DNA of 64,000 nt. Origin: Bufo bufo. Lineage: Eukaryota > Chordata > Amphibia > Anura > Bufonidae. A program made the position numbers and the translations under genes. This document shows, in pieces, positions 1 through 10,251 of the stretch (the stretch's first letter is position 1; each line of letters begins with the position of its first letter). The notes beneath the pieces are model-generated. The model was not told the origin of the DNA. It did no database searches and was given only the letters and a program-made list of their open reading frames with translations. The stretch is taken from contig NC_053390.1 of NCBI RefSeq assembly GCF_905171765.1, positions 137,780,820-137,844,819 of the forward strand, read 5' to 3'.

Positions 1-299
1 AGCTGGGGAGTCTCAGTGTTTTGGGACCTGTGAAGTTGTGCCATGCTAAAGGGCTGAGCGTAAAATGCTGGGAAACAGGCCCCTAAAGCCTGCTGTGGAC
101 TGTGGGTGGAAAACTGCTAAGCAGGTGAAGATTTTTTTTGTTCTATGGACATTGCATAGTGTGAACAAACACTAAGACTGTGAACGGTCATTTTTGTTTT
201 TCATTATGTGTGAATAAACATCGAACTGTTTAAGTTAAAGACTTTGTGATTGCCTCTATACTGCGTCCACTAGCTTGTCTACCAGAGCAAAACCTCACA
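1..299 (+). mobile_element. LTR (3' part) of a decayed LTR retrotransposon
   Basis: The segment ends in CA at 298-299 and is followed two bases later by a TGG-type primer-binding site. An AATAAA signal lies at about 212-217. The start of the LTR is outside the window, so its length and target duplication cannot be seen. The downstream gag remnant is on the same strand, which makes this the 5' LTR. No matching 3' LTR was recognised in the window. Confidence 0.55.
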
Positions 300-301
300 A
301 T

Positions 302-319
302 TGGTGGAGGATACAAACG
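302..319 (+). other. Putative primer-binding site of the first LTR element
   Basis: A TGGTGGAGGATAC stretch follows the LTR end by two bases, the position and TGG start expected where the 3' CCA of a tRNA primes reverse transcription. I did not identify the tRNA. Confidence 0.4.
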
Positions 320-431
320 CAGTGAGGCAGGCCTGAAGGCCGAAAAGTTTTTTGTTTTTTTTCTGGACACAAGTGCATGTCCTATATTAAGCCGGCAAGG
401 CTTAATATAGCGACCTGTGTCCCTTCATAAA

Positions 432-1283
432 ATGGAGGTGGTTGTGAAAGCCCTCGTGGAGGCTAACTTGCAGCAACGGTAGGTTAACAAGCAGCAGCAG
501 GAAACTAACCAGCTGCTATTACAACATGTAATGGCGTTGCAAGCGGCTGGAGTGTCCCATAACATCCATGATGCCCGGAAAGCTGTCCGCGCGGGGATCC
601 CTAAGATGTCCCCATCGGATGACGTTGAGACCTATCTGGCGTTGTTCAAAAAGGTGTCCGTGAGGGAGAAACTACCCTGAGACCAGTGGACTGAGGTTGT
701 CGCTCCGTTCCTGGCGTCTGGACCCCAGCAAGTGTTTTTTTATATCCCCGATGATCAAGCGGCTGACTACCCGACCGTAAAAGGTGAGATCCTGGCGAGA
801 CTGGGGGTGAATGTATTGGTATGGGCTCAGCAGGTGCACCAGTGGGAATTTAACTCGGCTGAACCCACCAGACAACAATATTATGACCTGCTACACCGGT
901 TGCAGAAATGGCTGCAGCCTGACATATTGACTCCCACTACTATGCTCAACTGTCGGTTGGCGGATGTCTTTTGGAGGGCTTTGCCGTACCCTTTCTAGCG
1001 ATGGATCGGCCAGGTGTCTCCTGGTAATGCCTTAGAGATGGTTGACCTCATGGAGCGCTACGAGGCCACCAGAAATCTACAGGGGGGTTCTTTTGGGAGG
1101 GGGCCAATCAAACTTCGGAAATCTCCACCCCAGACCCAGCAGCCGGTGCCAGCCAAACCCGCCTAGGATGTATCCCCTGCAGACCCAGCCCCAATGGTTT
1201 GCTGGCGGTGTCACGAGCCTGGACACATAAGGGCCGACTGTCCCCATCAGGGTGAACCCATGGATACCAACTATGGCAACTGA
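432..1283 (+). pseudogene. Gag pseudogene with SCAN-like domain and CCHC zinc knuckle
   Basis: The reading starts at the ATG at 432 and runs in one main frame, broken by stops at about 481, 678, 997, 1165 and 1281. Residues encoded at about 838-1075 resemble a SCAN domain: a helix ending in a KWLQPDI block (compare the QWLRPE block of SCAN), then an LPYPF segment and an ALEMVDLMERYE helix. A single CX2CX4HX4C zinc knuckle (CWRCHEPGHIRADC) is encoded at about 1198-1239. Established knowledge: SCAN domains of vertebrate zinc-finger proteins are thought to derive from the capsid region of Gmr1-like Ty3/Gypsy elements. Inference: this is a relic gag of that group. The stops rule out a functional product. 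Confidence 0.7.
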
Positions 1284-1289
1284 CACTCA

Positions 1290-2150
1290 TTGTATGCCAG
1301 GAAGCTGTGTGCCACAGGTACCTCTGAGACTGAGACTGTAGACAATAGCCACCAGGTGGAAGTGGTAGACACTCTGGCCGTGGCACTGGTGGATTCAGGG
1401 AGCCTTGTGTCCCTGGTAAGAGCTGCCCTGGTGCGGCCCGAAAGGTCGGCGTTGTGTGCATTCATGGGGACTTAAAGGACTATCCCACCGCCCTGGTCTC
1501 TATATCAACAGTGGCCGGCGGGTGGACTCATGAGGTGGCCGTCGCCACAAAATTACTGTATGAACTAATAATTGGGAGAGACTACCCCAGTTTCCCGGCA
1601 CTATGGCCGTAAACAAATGTTACCGATACCCATGAGATAGATGTGACCCTAGCAGAGTGTCCTGGCTCAGGGGGGAGACCAGAACCCTGGGAACCTGAGT
1701 CCGAAGGGACAGCAGTAGGGGTGACCGCCACTTTAGTGGAAGAGGGTGAGACAACCCCGCTAAGTGTGATGTGGGAGACATAGAGGTCCGGAGCCAGGTC
1801 CGGAGCTAGCCGACCTCAATGTCTCCGGGGATAATTTTGGTGCTACACAACATCAGGACCCAACCCTATTCCGAGCCTGGGAAAATAGATTAATAATAGA
1901 TGGGGAACCACAACAACCGAGGGCAGAGTCGGTGTTTCCCCGTTTTGTGGTTCATCAAGAAATGTATCGAGTAAACCAGCTGCGAGGTGAATCCATTGAA
2001 CAGTTAGTGGTTCCCCAGGCTTATTGCAAACTCGTGTTAGAGTTAGCCCACCAGCATGTTCTCGGGGGTCATCTGGGAATGCAAAAAACGCAGGACCGGA
2101 TTCTACAGCGTTTTTTTGGCCTAGTGTGTTCAGAGTGTGTTGTAGGAGAT
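1290..2150 (+). pseudogene. Protease and integrase zinc-binding remnants of the same LTR element
   Basis: A VALVDSGSLVS segment at about 1378-1413 matches the aspartic protease D-S/T-G motif. At about 2040-2125 a segment with LAHQHVLGGHLGMQKT and ILQRFF matches the H2C2 zinc-binding domain at the start of retroelement integrases. Frames are broken between and after them. No reverse transcriptase motif lies in the roughly 620 bases between the two. This fits the Gmr1-like gene order (integrase before reverse transcriptase), but an internal deletion would look the same. The rest of the element is lost at the repeat that begins near 2152. Confidence 0.6.
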
Positions 2151-2283
2151 TCGTCAAATATTCGCGAATTCGAATATTCGTTATATTAAACTTTTTTTTT
2201 TTACTCGAAAAATCGGCAAGGCAATGATCGCATAATATGCGAATATTACCCGATAAATACAGATGTGGGTCAAAATTAATATA

Positions 2284-2955
2284 CACTCACCTAAAGAATT
2301 ATTAGGAACACCATACTAATATGGTGTTGGACCCCCTTTTGCCTTCAGAACTGCATTAATTCTACGTGGCATTGATTCAACAAGGTGCTGATAGCATGCT
2401 TTAGAAATGTTGGCTCATATTGATAGGATAGCATCTTGCAGTTGATGGAGATTTGATGGATGCACATCCAGGGCACGAAGCTCCCGTTCCACCACATCCC
2501 AAAGATGCTCTATTGGGTTGAGATCTGGTGACTGTGGGGGTCATTTTAGTACAGTGAACTCATTGTCATGTTCAAGAAACCAATTTGAAATGATTCGAGC
2601 TTTGTGACATGGTGCATTATCCTGCTGGAAGTAGCCATCAGAGGATGGATACATGTTCTCATTCTGTTTACGCCAAATTCAGACTCTACCATTTGAATGT
2701 CTCAACAGAAATCGAGACTCATCAGACCAGGCAACATTTTTCCAGTCTTCAACAGTCCAATTTTGGTTAACTCGTGCAAATTGTAGCCTCTTTTTCCTAT
2801 TTGTAGTGGAGATGAGTGGTACCCGGTGGGGTCTTCTGCTGTTGTAGCCGATCCGCCTCAAGGTTGTGCGTGTTGTGGCTTCACAAATGCTTCGCTGCAT
2901 ACCTCGGTTGTAACGAGTGGTTATTTCAGTTAACGTTGCTCTTCTATCAGCCTAA
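2284..2955 (-). pseudogene. Tc1/mariner DD36E transposase relic, internally deleted
   Basis: The minus strand shows a C-terminal two-thirds of a Tc1-like transposase. WSDESRF carries the first catalytic Asp, QQDNAPCHK the second, and SPDLNPIEHLWD the Glu; 36 residues separate the second Asp from the Glu, giving DD36E. About 50 codons are missing between the NENM and PSSDGYFQQD segments, since the family normally has a glycine-rich block there. A stop replaces the usual Trp before PPQSPDLNP. The element end (starting CACTCACCTAAAG, after TA) is present at 2284. The N-terminal DNA-binding part and the other end are lost near 2955. Family assignment to the Incomer-like DD36E group is inference from the spacing. 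Confidence 0.8.
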
Positions 2956-3112
2956 TCTTTTTTTTCAATAGTCGTAATTTTTTTCCAATCTGAACTTCAG
3001 ATAAGAAAAAAACTACAACTATTAGACAAAGAAGATTATAGCACTATATTAGCTAAATTGCTCTACATTTGTTTTTTCGAATATTCACTATATTGCTATA
3101 TATTCTTGCTTC

Positions 3113-3500
3113 AGAATATTACGAATATTCTAGAAAATTAATATATAGCACTATATCGAATATATTAGTTTTTTAGAATATTCTTCCTATTTTTTTTAAT
3201 CTGTACAGTTTTTCCACTTTGGCATACTCCTCCCCGACAAGCGTCCCCGTCACCATGGGAACGCCTGGGGGTTAGAATATACCTTTGGATCTGAGTTTTC
3301 ACAATCTCACTGAGATCATGAAGACTCAGATCCAATGGTGTATTCTAACCCCCAGGCGTTCTCATGGTGACGGGGACGCTTGTCAAAGAGGAGTATGCCT
3401 AAGTGGAACAACTGTACAGATTGGGGGGAAAAAAGACGAATATTCTAAAAAACTAATATATTCGATATAGTGCTATATATTCGTTTTTTAGAATATTCGT
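3113..3500. repeat. Long inverted repeat (hairpin) of about 175-bp arms
   Basis: The left arm (about 3113-3300) and right arm (about 3325-3500) are near-perfect reverse complements around a short loop. Shared landmarks are CCCCGTCACCATGGGAACGCC on the left and its complement on the right, flanked on both sides by TAGAATATTCG motifs. It is part of the fold-back element that contains it. Confidence 0.85.
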
Positions 3501-3536
3501 CCTTTTTCCCATCTAAAGTAATGATTCCTCCCCTGC

Positions 3537-6007
3537 TTAACCTCTTCCCGACCGCAATCTGTATATATACGTGCAGCTACCACGTGTATAAACGTCAAAC
3601 CAGCTCTTTAATCCAAGCGCTGCAAAGCGCTTGGATTAAAGCTTCTGCCCGAGCCCTGCTGCTGTCACGGACAGCATACAGTCTAGTAATGCCGGCAAGG
3701 GACCAATCAGAGTGGCCCCTTGCCGACAATCGATCCGATTTGTTAGTCTGTGCAGACTAACCAATCAGATCGCGGCAGTGAAAAAAATGCCGGTTTCATG
3801 CTCTGATCTGCGCTCTGCAGATCAGAGCATGAAATTAGGTAGGGTCCTCATAATACCCCCCCATCTGTGCCCCCGATCTGTGGCTGTGCACCCCATCTGT
3901 GCCCCTCCAAGCCCCCCCTTGTGTCCGCCTGCAGCTCATCTAGAGGCAGGCAGCTGCCCTGATGCGGTCCGCCCCCTCCCCGCCCCAGGCATTCATTCTC
4001 ACCCGCCCCTCCTGCCCCAGCCTCCCTCAATATTGGCGGCCATACCCCGCCCCGATCCCCCCACCCCCTTTCCAGCACTTCCCCCGAACCCCCCCGATCC
4101 CCCTGCTGTGTATGATGGCGGCGGCTCCATTACTGAGCCGCCGCCATCTGCAGAGAGTGTCAGCTCTATGCTGACACTCTCCTGTAACCCCATAGATGCC
4201 GCGATTGCGGCATTTATGGGGTTAATAGAGGGAGGGAGCTCCCTCTCTCAACCATCGGGGCTGCAGCGCTGTGATTGCGGCACCCGACGGTTGCCATGGC
4301 AACCGGACGCTTTGCAAAAGCATCCGCTGTTGCCACCTACAGGGCATTACAGGGCATCTAATAGTATTATACTTTGCAATGCAAGAGCATTGCAAAGTAT
4401 AGTACAGCCATCAGCTTCACTGGATCTTCATGATCCAAGTGGGACTTGATAAAAAAAGAAAGTAAAAATAATAAAAATGAAAAAAAAAAAAAAAAAAAAA
4501 ATGTAAATTAAAAAAAGAAATTGCCTTTTTCTATAAAAAAAAATGAAAAAATGAAATAAACTACACATATTAGGTGTCACCGTGTCCGTAACAACCGTCT
4601 CTATAAACATATCACATGATAGACCCCGTCCGATAAACACCATAAAAATAAAATAAAAAAAACTGTCAAAAAGGCTATCTTTGTCACCTTACATCACAAA
4701 AAGTGCAACAGCAAGCGATCAAAAAGGTTTATGACCCCCAAAATAGTACCAATCGAACCGTCACCTCGTTCCACAAAAAATGATACCCTATTTAAGACAA
4801 TCGCCCAAAAAATTAAAAAGCTATGGCTCTCAGACTATAGAGACACTAAAACATCATTTTTTTTGTTTCAGAAATGCTATTATTGTGTAAAACTTAAATA
4901 AATAAAAAAAAGTATACATATTAGGTATTGCCACGTCCGTAACGATCTTTTCTATAAAACTATCACATGACCTAACTCCTCAGATGAACGCTGTAAAAAT
5001 AAATAAATGAAAACTGTTCCAAAACAGCCAATTTTTGGGTCACCTTGCCCCATAAAGTGTAATAATGAATGATCAAAAAATCCTATGTACCCAAAATGGT
5101 ACCAATAAAAACCTCAACACTTTCTGCAAAAAACGAGCCCCTGCGCAAGACGATCGGCAGAAAAATAAAAAACATATGGCGTTCAGAAAACCAATCCAGC
5201 ACAATCTGCCTTCCAAAAACCGTATGGCATTCCTTTCCTTCTGCGCCCTGCCGTGTGCCCGTACAGCAGTTTACGACCACATGTGGGGTGTTTATGTAAA
5301 CCGCGGAATCAGGGTAATAAATATTGAGTTTTGTTTGGCTGTTAACCCTCAATGTGTTAAAGAAAAAAAATTATAAAATGGAAAATCTGCCAAAAAAGTG
5401 AAATTTTGAAATTTCATCTCCATTTTCCTTTAATTCTTGTGGAACGCCTAAAGGGTTAACAAAGTTTGTAAAATCAGTTTTGAGTAACTTGAGGGGTGTA
5501 GTTTCTACAATGGGGTCATTTATGGGGGTTTCCACTATGTAAGCCCCACAAAGTGACTTCAGACCTGAACTGGTTCTTAAAAAGTGGGTTTTGGAAATTT
5601 TCTTAAAAATTGTAAGAATTGCTTCTAAACTTCTAAGCCTTCTAACGTCCTAAAAAAATAAAATGACATTTCCAAAATAATGCCAACATAAAGTAGACAT
5701 ATGGGGAATGTTAAGTAATAAATATTTTATTAGGTATCACTTTCTGTTTTAGAAGCAGAGAAATAGAAATTTGGAAAATTGTGAATTTTTCAAAATTTTT
5801 GGTAAATTTGGTATTTTTTCATAAATAAAGGTGAAATATATTGACTCAAATCATGAAGTACAATGTGTCACGAGAAAACAATCTCAGAATGGCGTGGATA
5901 AGTAAAAGTGTTCCAAAGCTATTACCACATAAAGTAACGCATGTGAGATTTGTAAATTTTGACCTGGACACTGGGGCATCAATGACCCTTGGTCATGAAA
6001 GGGTTAA
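3537..6007. mobile_element. Non-autonomous piggyBac-like element flanked by TTAA
   Basis: TTAA occurs at 3537-3540 and 6004-6007. Just inside, the left end reads CCTCTTCCCGACC and the right end, reversed, reads CCCTTTCATGACC, an imperfect terminal inverted repeat. The flanking host sequence joins sensibly when the insert is removed: ATGATTCCTCCCC on the left is the complement of GGGAGGAATCAT on the right. The last 200 bases resemble the right end of the transposase-bearing element at 57336-63041, including GAAGTACAAT, CTCAGAATGGC and ACCACATAAAGT segments in the same order. A 245-codon open frame at 3712-4449 has no recognisable domain and is proline-rich by composition, so I do not call it a gene. 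Confidence 0.7.
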
Positions 6008-6198
6008 GTTGCTTGTGGGCCAATGACTCATTGGCCCACAAGCAAGAAGCAGGGAGGAATCATGTGTTCAGATGGGAAAAAAATTATGAATATTCGCTAT
6101 AACAAATATATAGCACTATATTCGAAATATTTGCAAATTCTCGAAGTTCCGATATTCAAGATAAAAATTTGCTATTCGAATATTTGCACTCAACACTA

Positions 6199-6517
6199 AT
6201 TGTCACCCCACTCTCTTGTTAATTGGGGATATATCAGCCTCAAATGTCCCTTATTGCCACCCTTAAAGATAAGTAATTATCTGTATCTACATCGATGTGC
6301 AGGTTTAAGCGCTAGTAACACAGTGCTTCCTGTACATCGCTTAAGCCGCGCCTCCTCAGCGTTCTCCCCGACTCTGCCCGTGGTGTGAGACTAAGATGAC
6401 CTCATGGGGATTCCCGGCGGGGAGGAGGGGTTCACGCTTTTTCTTGTGCGACTATACAGGCCGAGTGGCTAGACACGCCGGCACACACTACACGTGCAGG
6501 CCATATGCTGCCCCTAC
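6199..6517. other. Unclassified repeat-like sequence, left part
   Basis: No open frame with a recognisable domain is present. It continues at 7287 after the MITE and may belong to the same element as the ribozyme-like motif at 7494. Confidence 0.3.
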
Positions 6518-7286
6518 TTAAAGGGATTCTTTCACCAGGTTTCACCCCTGTCAGCTAAACATATGCTGATGTTCAGGCCCTCATCAGGATTCCTAATGTG
6601 GGCTTCTAAATGTGATCCGTAGCCTTATTTTGCAAAAAAACTGGTTTTACTAACCTGTCACTCAAAGAAATAAGGTGCCCAAGGGGATGTCAAGGGATGC
6701 AAGGTGCCGGCCGCACCCACCGCCGTTCGTGCCCAGCGCCGCCTTTCCAGACTTCTGCACCGCCTCCTAATGCTCTGTGCCGTCTCTCGCTCTCCCTCCC
6801 TCCCCCCTCCTCCTGCTGTAAGATATCGCGCACGCACAGGGCTCTGAGAGGCTGACGCCAGAGTGCAGGTCATACCTGGGTTGAGCGAAGTGCCGGCGCA
6901 TGCGCACTTCGCTCTTTAAGAAGCCAAATCGAGAAGTCTGCACGGGCGCATCAGGCAGAACCCTGTGCGCACGCGCAAGATCTTACAGCAGAAGGAGGGG
7001 GGATGGAGGGAGAGCGAGAGGCGGCACAGAGGATTAGGAGGCGGTGCAGAAGTCTGGAAAGGCGGCGCTGGGCACGAACGGCGGTGGGTGCGGCCGGCAC
7101 CTTGCATCCCTTGACATCCCCTTGGGCACCTTATTTCTTTGAGTGACAGGTTAGTAAAACCTGTTTTTTAGCAAAATTAGGCTACGGATCACATTTAGAA
7201 GCCCACATTAGGAATCCTGATGAGGCCCTGAACATCAGCATATGTTTAGCTGACAGGGGTGAAACCTGGTGACAGAATCCCTTTAA
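6518..7286. mobile_element. Palindromic MITE with TTAA target duplication
   Basis: TTAA lies at 6518-6521 and 7283-7286. The ends are AGGGATTCTTTCACCAGG and its near-exact complement, and almost the whole element folds on itself around a centre near 6900 (GC-rich CACCGCCGTTCGTGCCC on one arm, its complement on the other). TTAA targeting suggests mobilisation by a piggyBac-type transposase. It codes for nothing recognisable. Confidence 0.85.
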
Positions 7287-7955
7287 GAAAAGACTGTATC
7301 GGGAGCCACTGGTGGGAATATTAACGGAGCCATATGCCCTAATTAACTCCTTTGGTCTCTACTTAGTCTATATATGGGCCCATTTAGCCTAGTATTTCTA
7401 CATTAGGCACTATTTAATTTTATCTATCCTTAACTGAGGTTGGCACATTAGATATGCATCAGATGTAAACGGCCAACCCATTTGAAGCCCTTAATCCCCT
7501 GATGAGTCTAGTGATATCAACATTGTAGACAAAACGCGTAGGAATTTATTCTGCTTCCAGGGTCCTTTACTTACTACTATCCGGAGGCAGGAATGTCCAG
7601 GGACTCTTATCTTTTAGGGAGAGGTTCCAGATAGGGCCGCCCTTGTCAGGGCGATGACTCTATATTAGGAGGTCATCAGGGAATTCTAGACCTGACAAGG
7701 CAATCCGGGTACAGAGTTTTGTACTAGGACCCTGCCCTTTGTTTAAAATTTGATCACTGGAACTTCAAGACGGTATCCAGATGACTTCCATTTACCAGTA
7801 AGACTGTTGCTTGTATGTTGTGGAATTTATACCCGATTGGGAGGTTTTGAAGTTTGGCCGTGTGGTTGGTACTGCTAACACTGGGCACCCACGGCAATAT
7901 TGTCCGATTTTTGTTGGTTGTTTTTTTGTTGTTGCACGATTGGTGGTGTGCACAC
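7287..7955 (+). other. Unclassified repeat continuing after the MITE; possible Penelope-like fragment
   Basis: This sequence holds the hammerhead-like motif at 7494-7546 and ends where the 1.7-kb LTR begins. The flank resumes at about 26216. No reverse transcriptase or GIY-YIG nuclease frame is visible. Assignment to a Penelope-like element rests only on the ribozyme-like motif and is tentative. Confidence 0.3.
7494..7546 (+). ncRNA. Decayed hammerhead-ribozyme-like motif
   Basis: The strand reads CTGATGA (7499-7505), then a stem II with GTCTA (7506-7510) and TAGAC (7526-7530), then AAAACGCGTA (7531-7540). A functional core needs GAAA after stem II; here the G is A. The following ACGCGT is self-complementary and would form a very short stem III. 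AATCC before and GGAAT after the core give a partial stem I with one mismatch. Established knowledge: type I hammerheads with minimal stem III occur in Penelope-like elements. The base change at an invariant core position makes this copy probably inactive. Confidence 0.45.
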
Positions 7956-9665
7956 TGTTGAGGAACGGTTGAAACGTATGCATATATATCCATGCATGCC
8001 TGCAAACACGTGCGGGCATATATGGTATATATGTGCATATATTAGCCACAGCATCATGGGACGATGTGCGCAAATGTGCCCAGCATCTGCGCACGTCTGC
8101 CCATGGTGATCCCCAGAGGGCTCATGGTGGCCCCTGTGGGAAATATGTGCCCCCTTATAATGTAGGGGCTTGTGCCCCCTTATAATGTAGGGGCTTGTGC
8201 CCCCTTGTGATGTAGGGGCTTGTGCCCCCTCATATAATAATGTGCCCCCTCTAGATAGGTCTGTCCCTAATATTAATGTATACATGTGTATGGATGTGCC
8301 CCAAGCATCCATACGCATGTATATTATATATATTCCCCCCCCTCCTACAACTGAAACCAGGTGCATCGGTGTGAATGTGCCCCAAGCATTCGCACCGATG
8401 CAATCTGGCTAATTGCATCAGAATGACCGGACAAGGGTCCAGTCATCCTGATGGATACAAAGAGCTCAGATTCAACAGAATCTGAGCCCTTTGTTGTAAT
8501 TATCCCCAGCGCCGCTGGAGATAATTACACGTGATAGAAGAAGGGGAGAAGCCTCTCCTCCTTCTATTATGCGCATTCCGACAGTGCGATTGCTATCGCA
8601 CTGTCCGGAATGCTAGGTGCAGCAGGCGGGAGATAAAAGGCTTCTCCCGCCTGTCTGCAGCGCGTCCCCGATGTGCTGGCCGGCGCAGTGACGTCATATC
8701 ATAAGTATCCGGCGACCCCCCCACCTACAGCCTGACTGGAACCCTGCCGTCCCTACCCCACCATGAGAAGAGAGCCGGCCGCCCACCCTGACTAAAGAAT
8801 CATCCCCAGGACGACGAGCATCCCCTAGGCAACGAGCGGAAGGATTAAGTATCACCCCCACTATCCCACCAACGAATTAGCCCCTCTATCCCACCAACGA
8901 ACCCCCACTCCATTAACCCCCCACTATCCCACCAACGAACCCCCACTCCATTAACCCCCCACTATCCCACCAATGTACCCCCACTCCATTAACCCCCCCA
9001 CTATCCCACCAACGAACCTTATACCACCCTCCTATTTACCCTATACCACCAACGCACCCTCCTTTCTCACCCTCCTATCTACCCTGCCCTATTACATACT
9101 TTCCCCTGTTGTAACCCTATTGCCCTTGTTTTCCTACCACCCCTGATTCCCAGCCCTGATACCCCTACTGTGCCTACCACCCCTGATTAACCCCTGGTGG
9201 TTACCCCAGTCCTTGTTACTGTTTGTGGTCTGCTTACACCCCTGTAAGACCACCGTTGACCCTCGTCGTGCCCCATAGGGATAGTATAACACCAGGTGGG
9301 TGGGCTGTGAATATACTTGTATGTGTGAGCTGTATAGATAGTTTATGGGTGGAATTTGGGAACGTGTAGTGTAGTTTAGGATTGTATATTTAGTGCTGTA
9401 TTGTAGTGTACTGCGTGCGTAGTGTATTGTTAGTAATAAATACTGTGTTACTTGTAACTATCTGTGTAACGTGTAGTTATTGGTGATAGTTAGTTAGTAA
9501 GGCGCATGCAGCTAGTGTAGCGATCAGTGTAAAGCATAGCGAAGGTATTGTTATTATTATATAAAGGCATAAATAGGCGGAGTCATCAATAGACGACTCC
9601 TCCCATTTATGAATATTAATCATCGATATTTGCATAAATATTGGTGACTAATATTCCCCCTTTAC
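7956..9665 (+). repeat. 5' LTR (1710 bp)
   Basis: It runs TG to CA and matches the second copy starting at 14464 over its full length, apart from small indels. Landmarks are a short duplicated TTATAATGTAGGGGC block near 8155-8215, inverted repeats near 8400-8600, a 38-bp minisatellite and an AATAAA at 9435-9440. Confidence 0.9.
8850..9025 (+). repeat. 38-bp minisatellite inside the LTR
   Basis: A C-rich unit containing ACTATCCCACCAACGA and CCCCACTCCATTAA repeats about four times at 38-bp spacing. The same array is present in the other LTR near 15370-15530, so it predates this insertion. Confidence 0.85.
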
Positions 9666-10251
9666 ATTGGCGAGCCAGGCCCACTGCGTGGATTTTGCGT
9701 TTATTTTTGGTCTTAAGGCTGAGGGTCGCTGGTACTGTGAATTAGCGGGCAGGAGAGACGCGGTCAGCGGAGTGTCTGAGCGTCTAGAACCCGATAATTC
9801 GGACAGGAGAAGCAATACTTCCCTTAGAGTACCAGAAATAAAACAAAATCTTTTGCAGAGAATCTATAATCTATCTGTGTATTAATATTTTTGTATTTGC
9901 TTTACACGGTCACCGTCGCTGGGGTAAGAGAAGAAGGCACGGAAAGAGATCCATCTTCGTTGGAGGTACATAGAAGTCCAGCTGGTCGGGAAGAAGTGAT
10001 CCGGAAGAAAAGGACTTCTTTCAAGCAGCTGCAAGGGACGGAAAAGTACAGCACCAACAAGAAGATGGAGGCTCAGAAAAATGTCACTGCATCGCTCAAG
10101 TGATTGCAAGGGAGAAGCGGACACGTCACTGAAGGAGATCCATCTTCGTGGGAGCAGTGTACAAGTCCGTCTGGTTCAGAAGAGATGATCCGGGAAAATG
10201 GACTTCTTCCAAGCAGCTGCGAGGACGAAGAGGTACGGCCCCAAGGAGAAG
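9666..10251 (+). other. Primer site, leader and internal duplication of the LTR element
   Basis: TGGCGAGCCAGGCCC starts at 9667, one base after the LTR, and is a likely primer-binding site; the tRNA is not identified. Two related blocks of about 140 bp follow (about 9946-10085 and 10132-10270), each with GAGATCCATCTTCGT and an AGCAGCTGC segment, so the leader has an old tandem duplication. A strong splice-donor consensus, ACGGTGAGTATGG with GT at 10270-10271, lies just past the gag start and could serve a subgenomic message. Confidence 0.55.

Larger units (their letters stand above)
2152..6198. mobile_element. AT-rich fold-back element with TTCGAATATTCG-type ends (hAT-like)
   Basis: Both ends carry AATATTCG/TTCGAATATT motifs: left at about 2155-2260, right at 6085-6198, where the reverse strand reads TAGTGTTGAGTGCAAATATTCG. 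This resembles the TAG-starting ends of hAT MITEs. The interior is built of inverted repeats and contains younger insertions (Tc1 at 2284, piggyBac-like at 3537). The left boundary is approximate and I found no convincing 8-bp target duplication. No coding content of its own is visible. Confidence 0.45.

Noticed and set aside
3712..4449. 245-codon open frame, proline-rich
   Set aside because: It lies inside a non-coding TTAA element, is driven by C-rich composition, and overlaps other long frames on both strands with no domain.
7202..7230. CTGATGAGG in the TTAA MITE as a third hammerhead
   Set aside because: No GAAA follows a stem; the sequence is part of the MITE terminal repeat and occurs in both arms.
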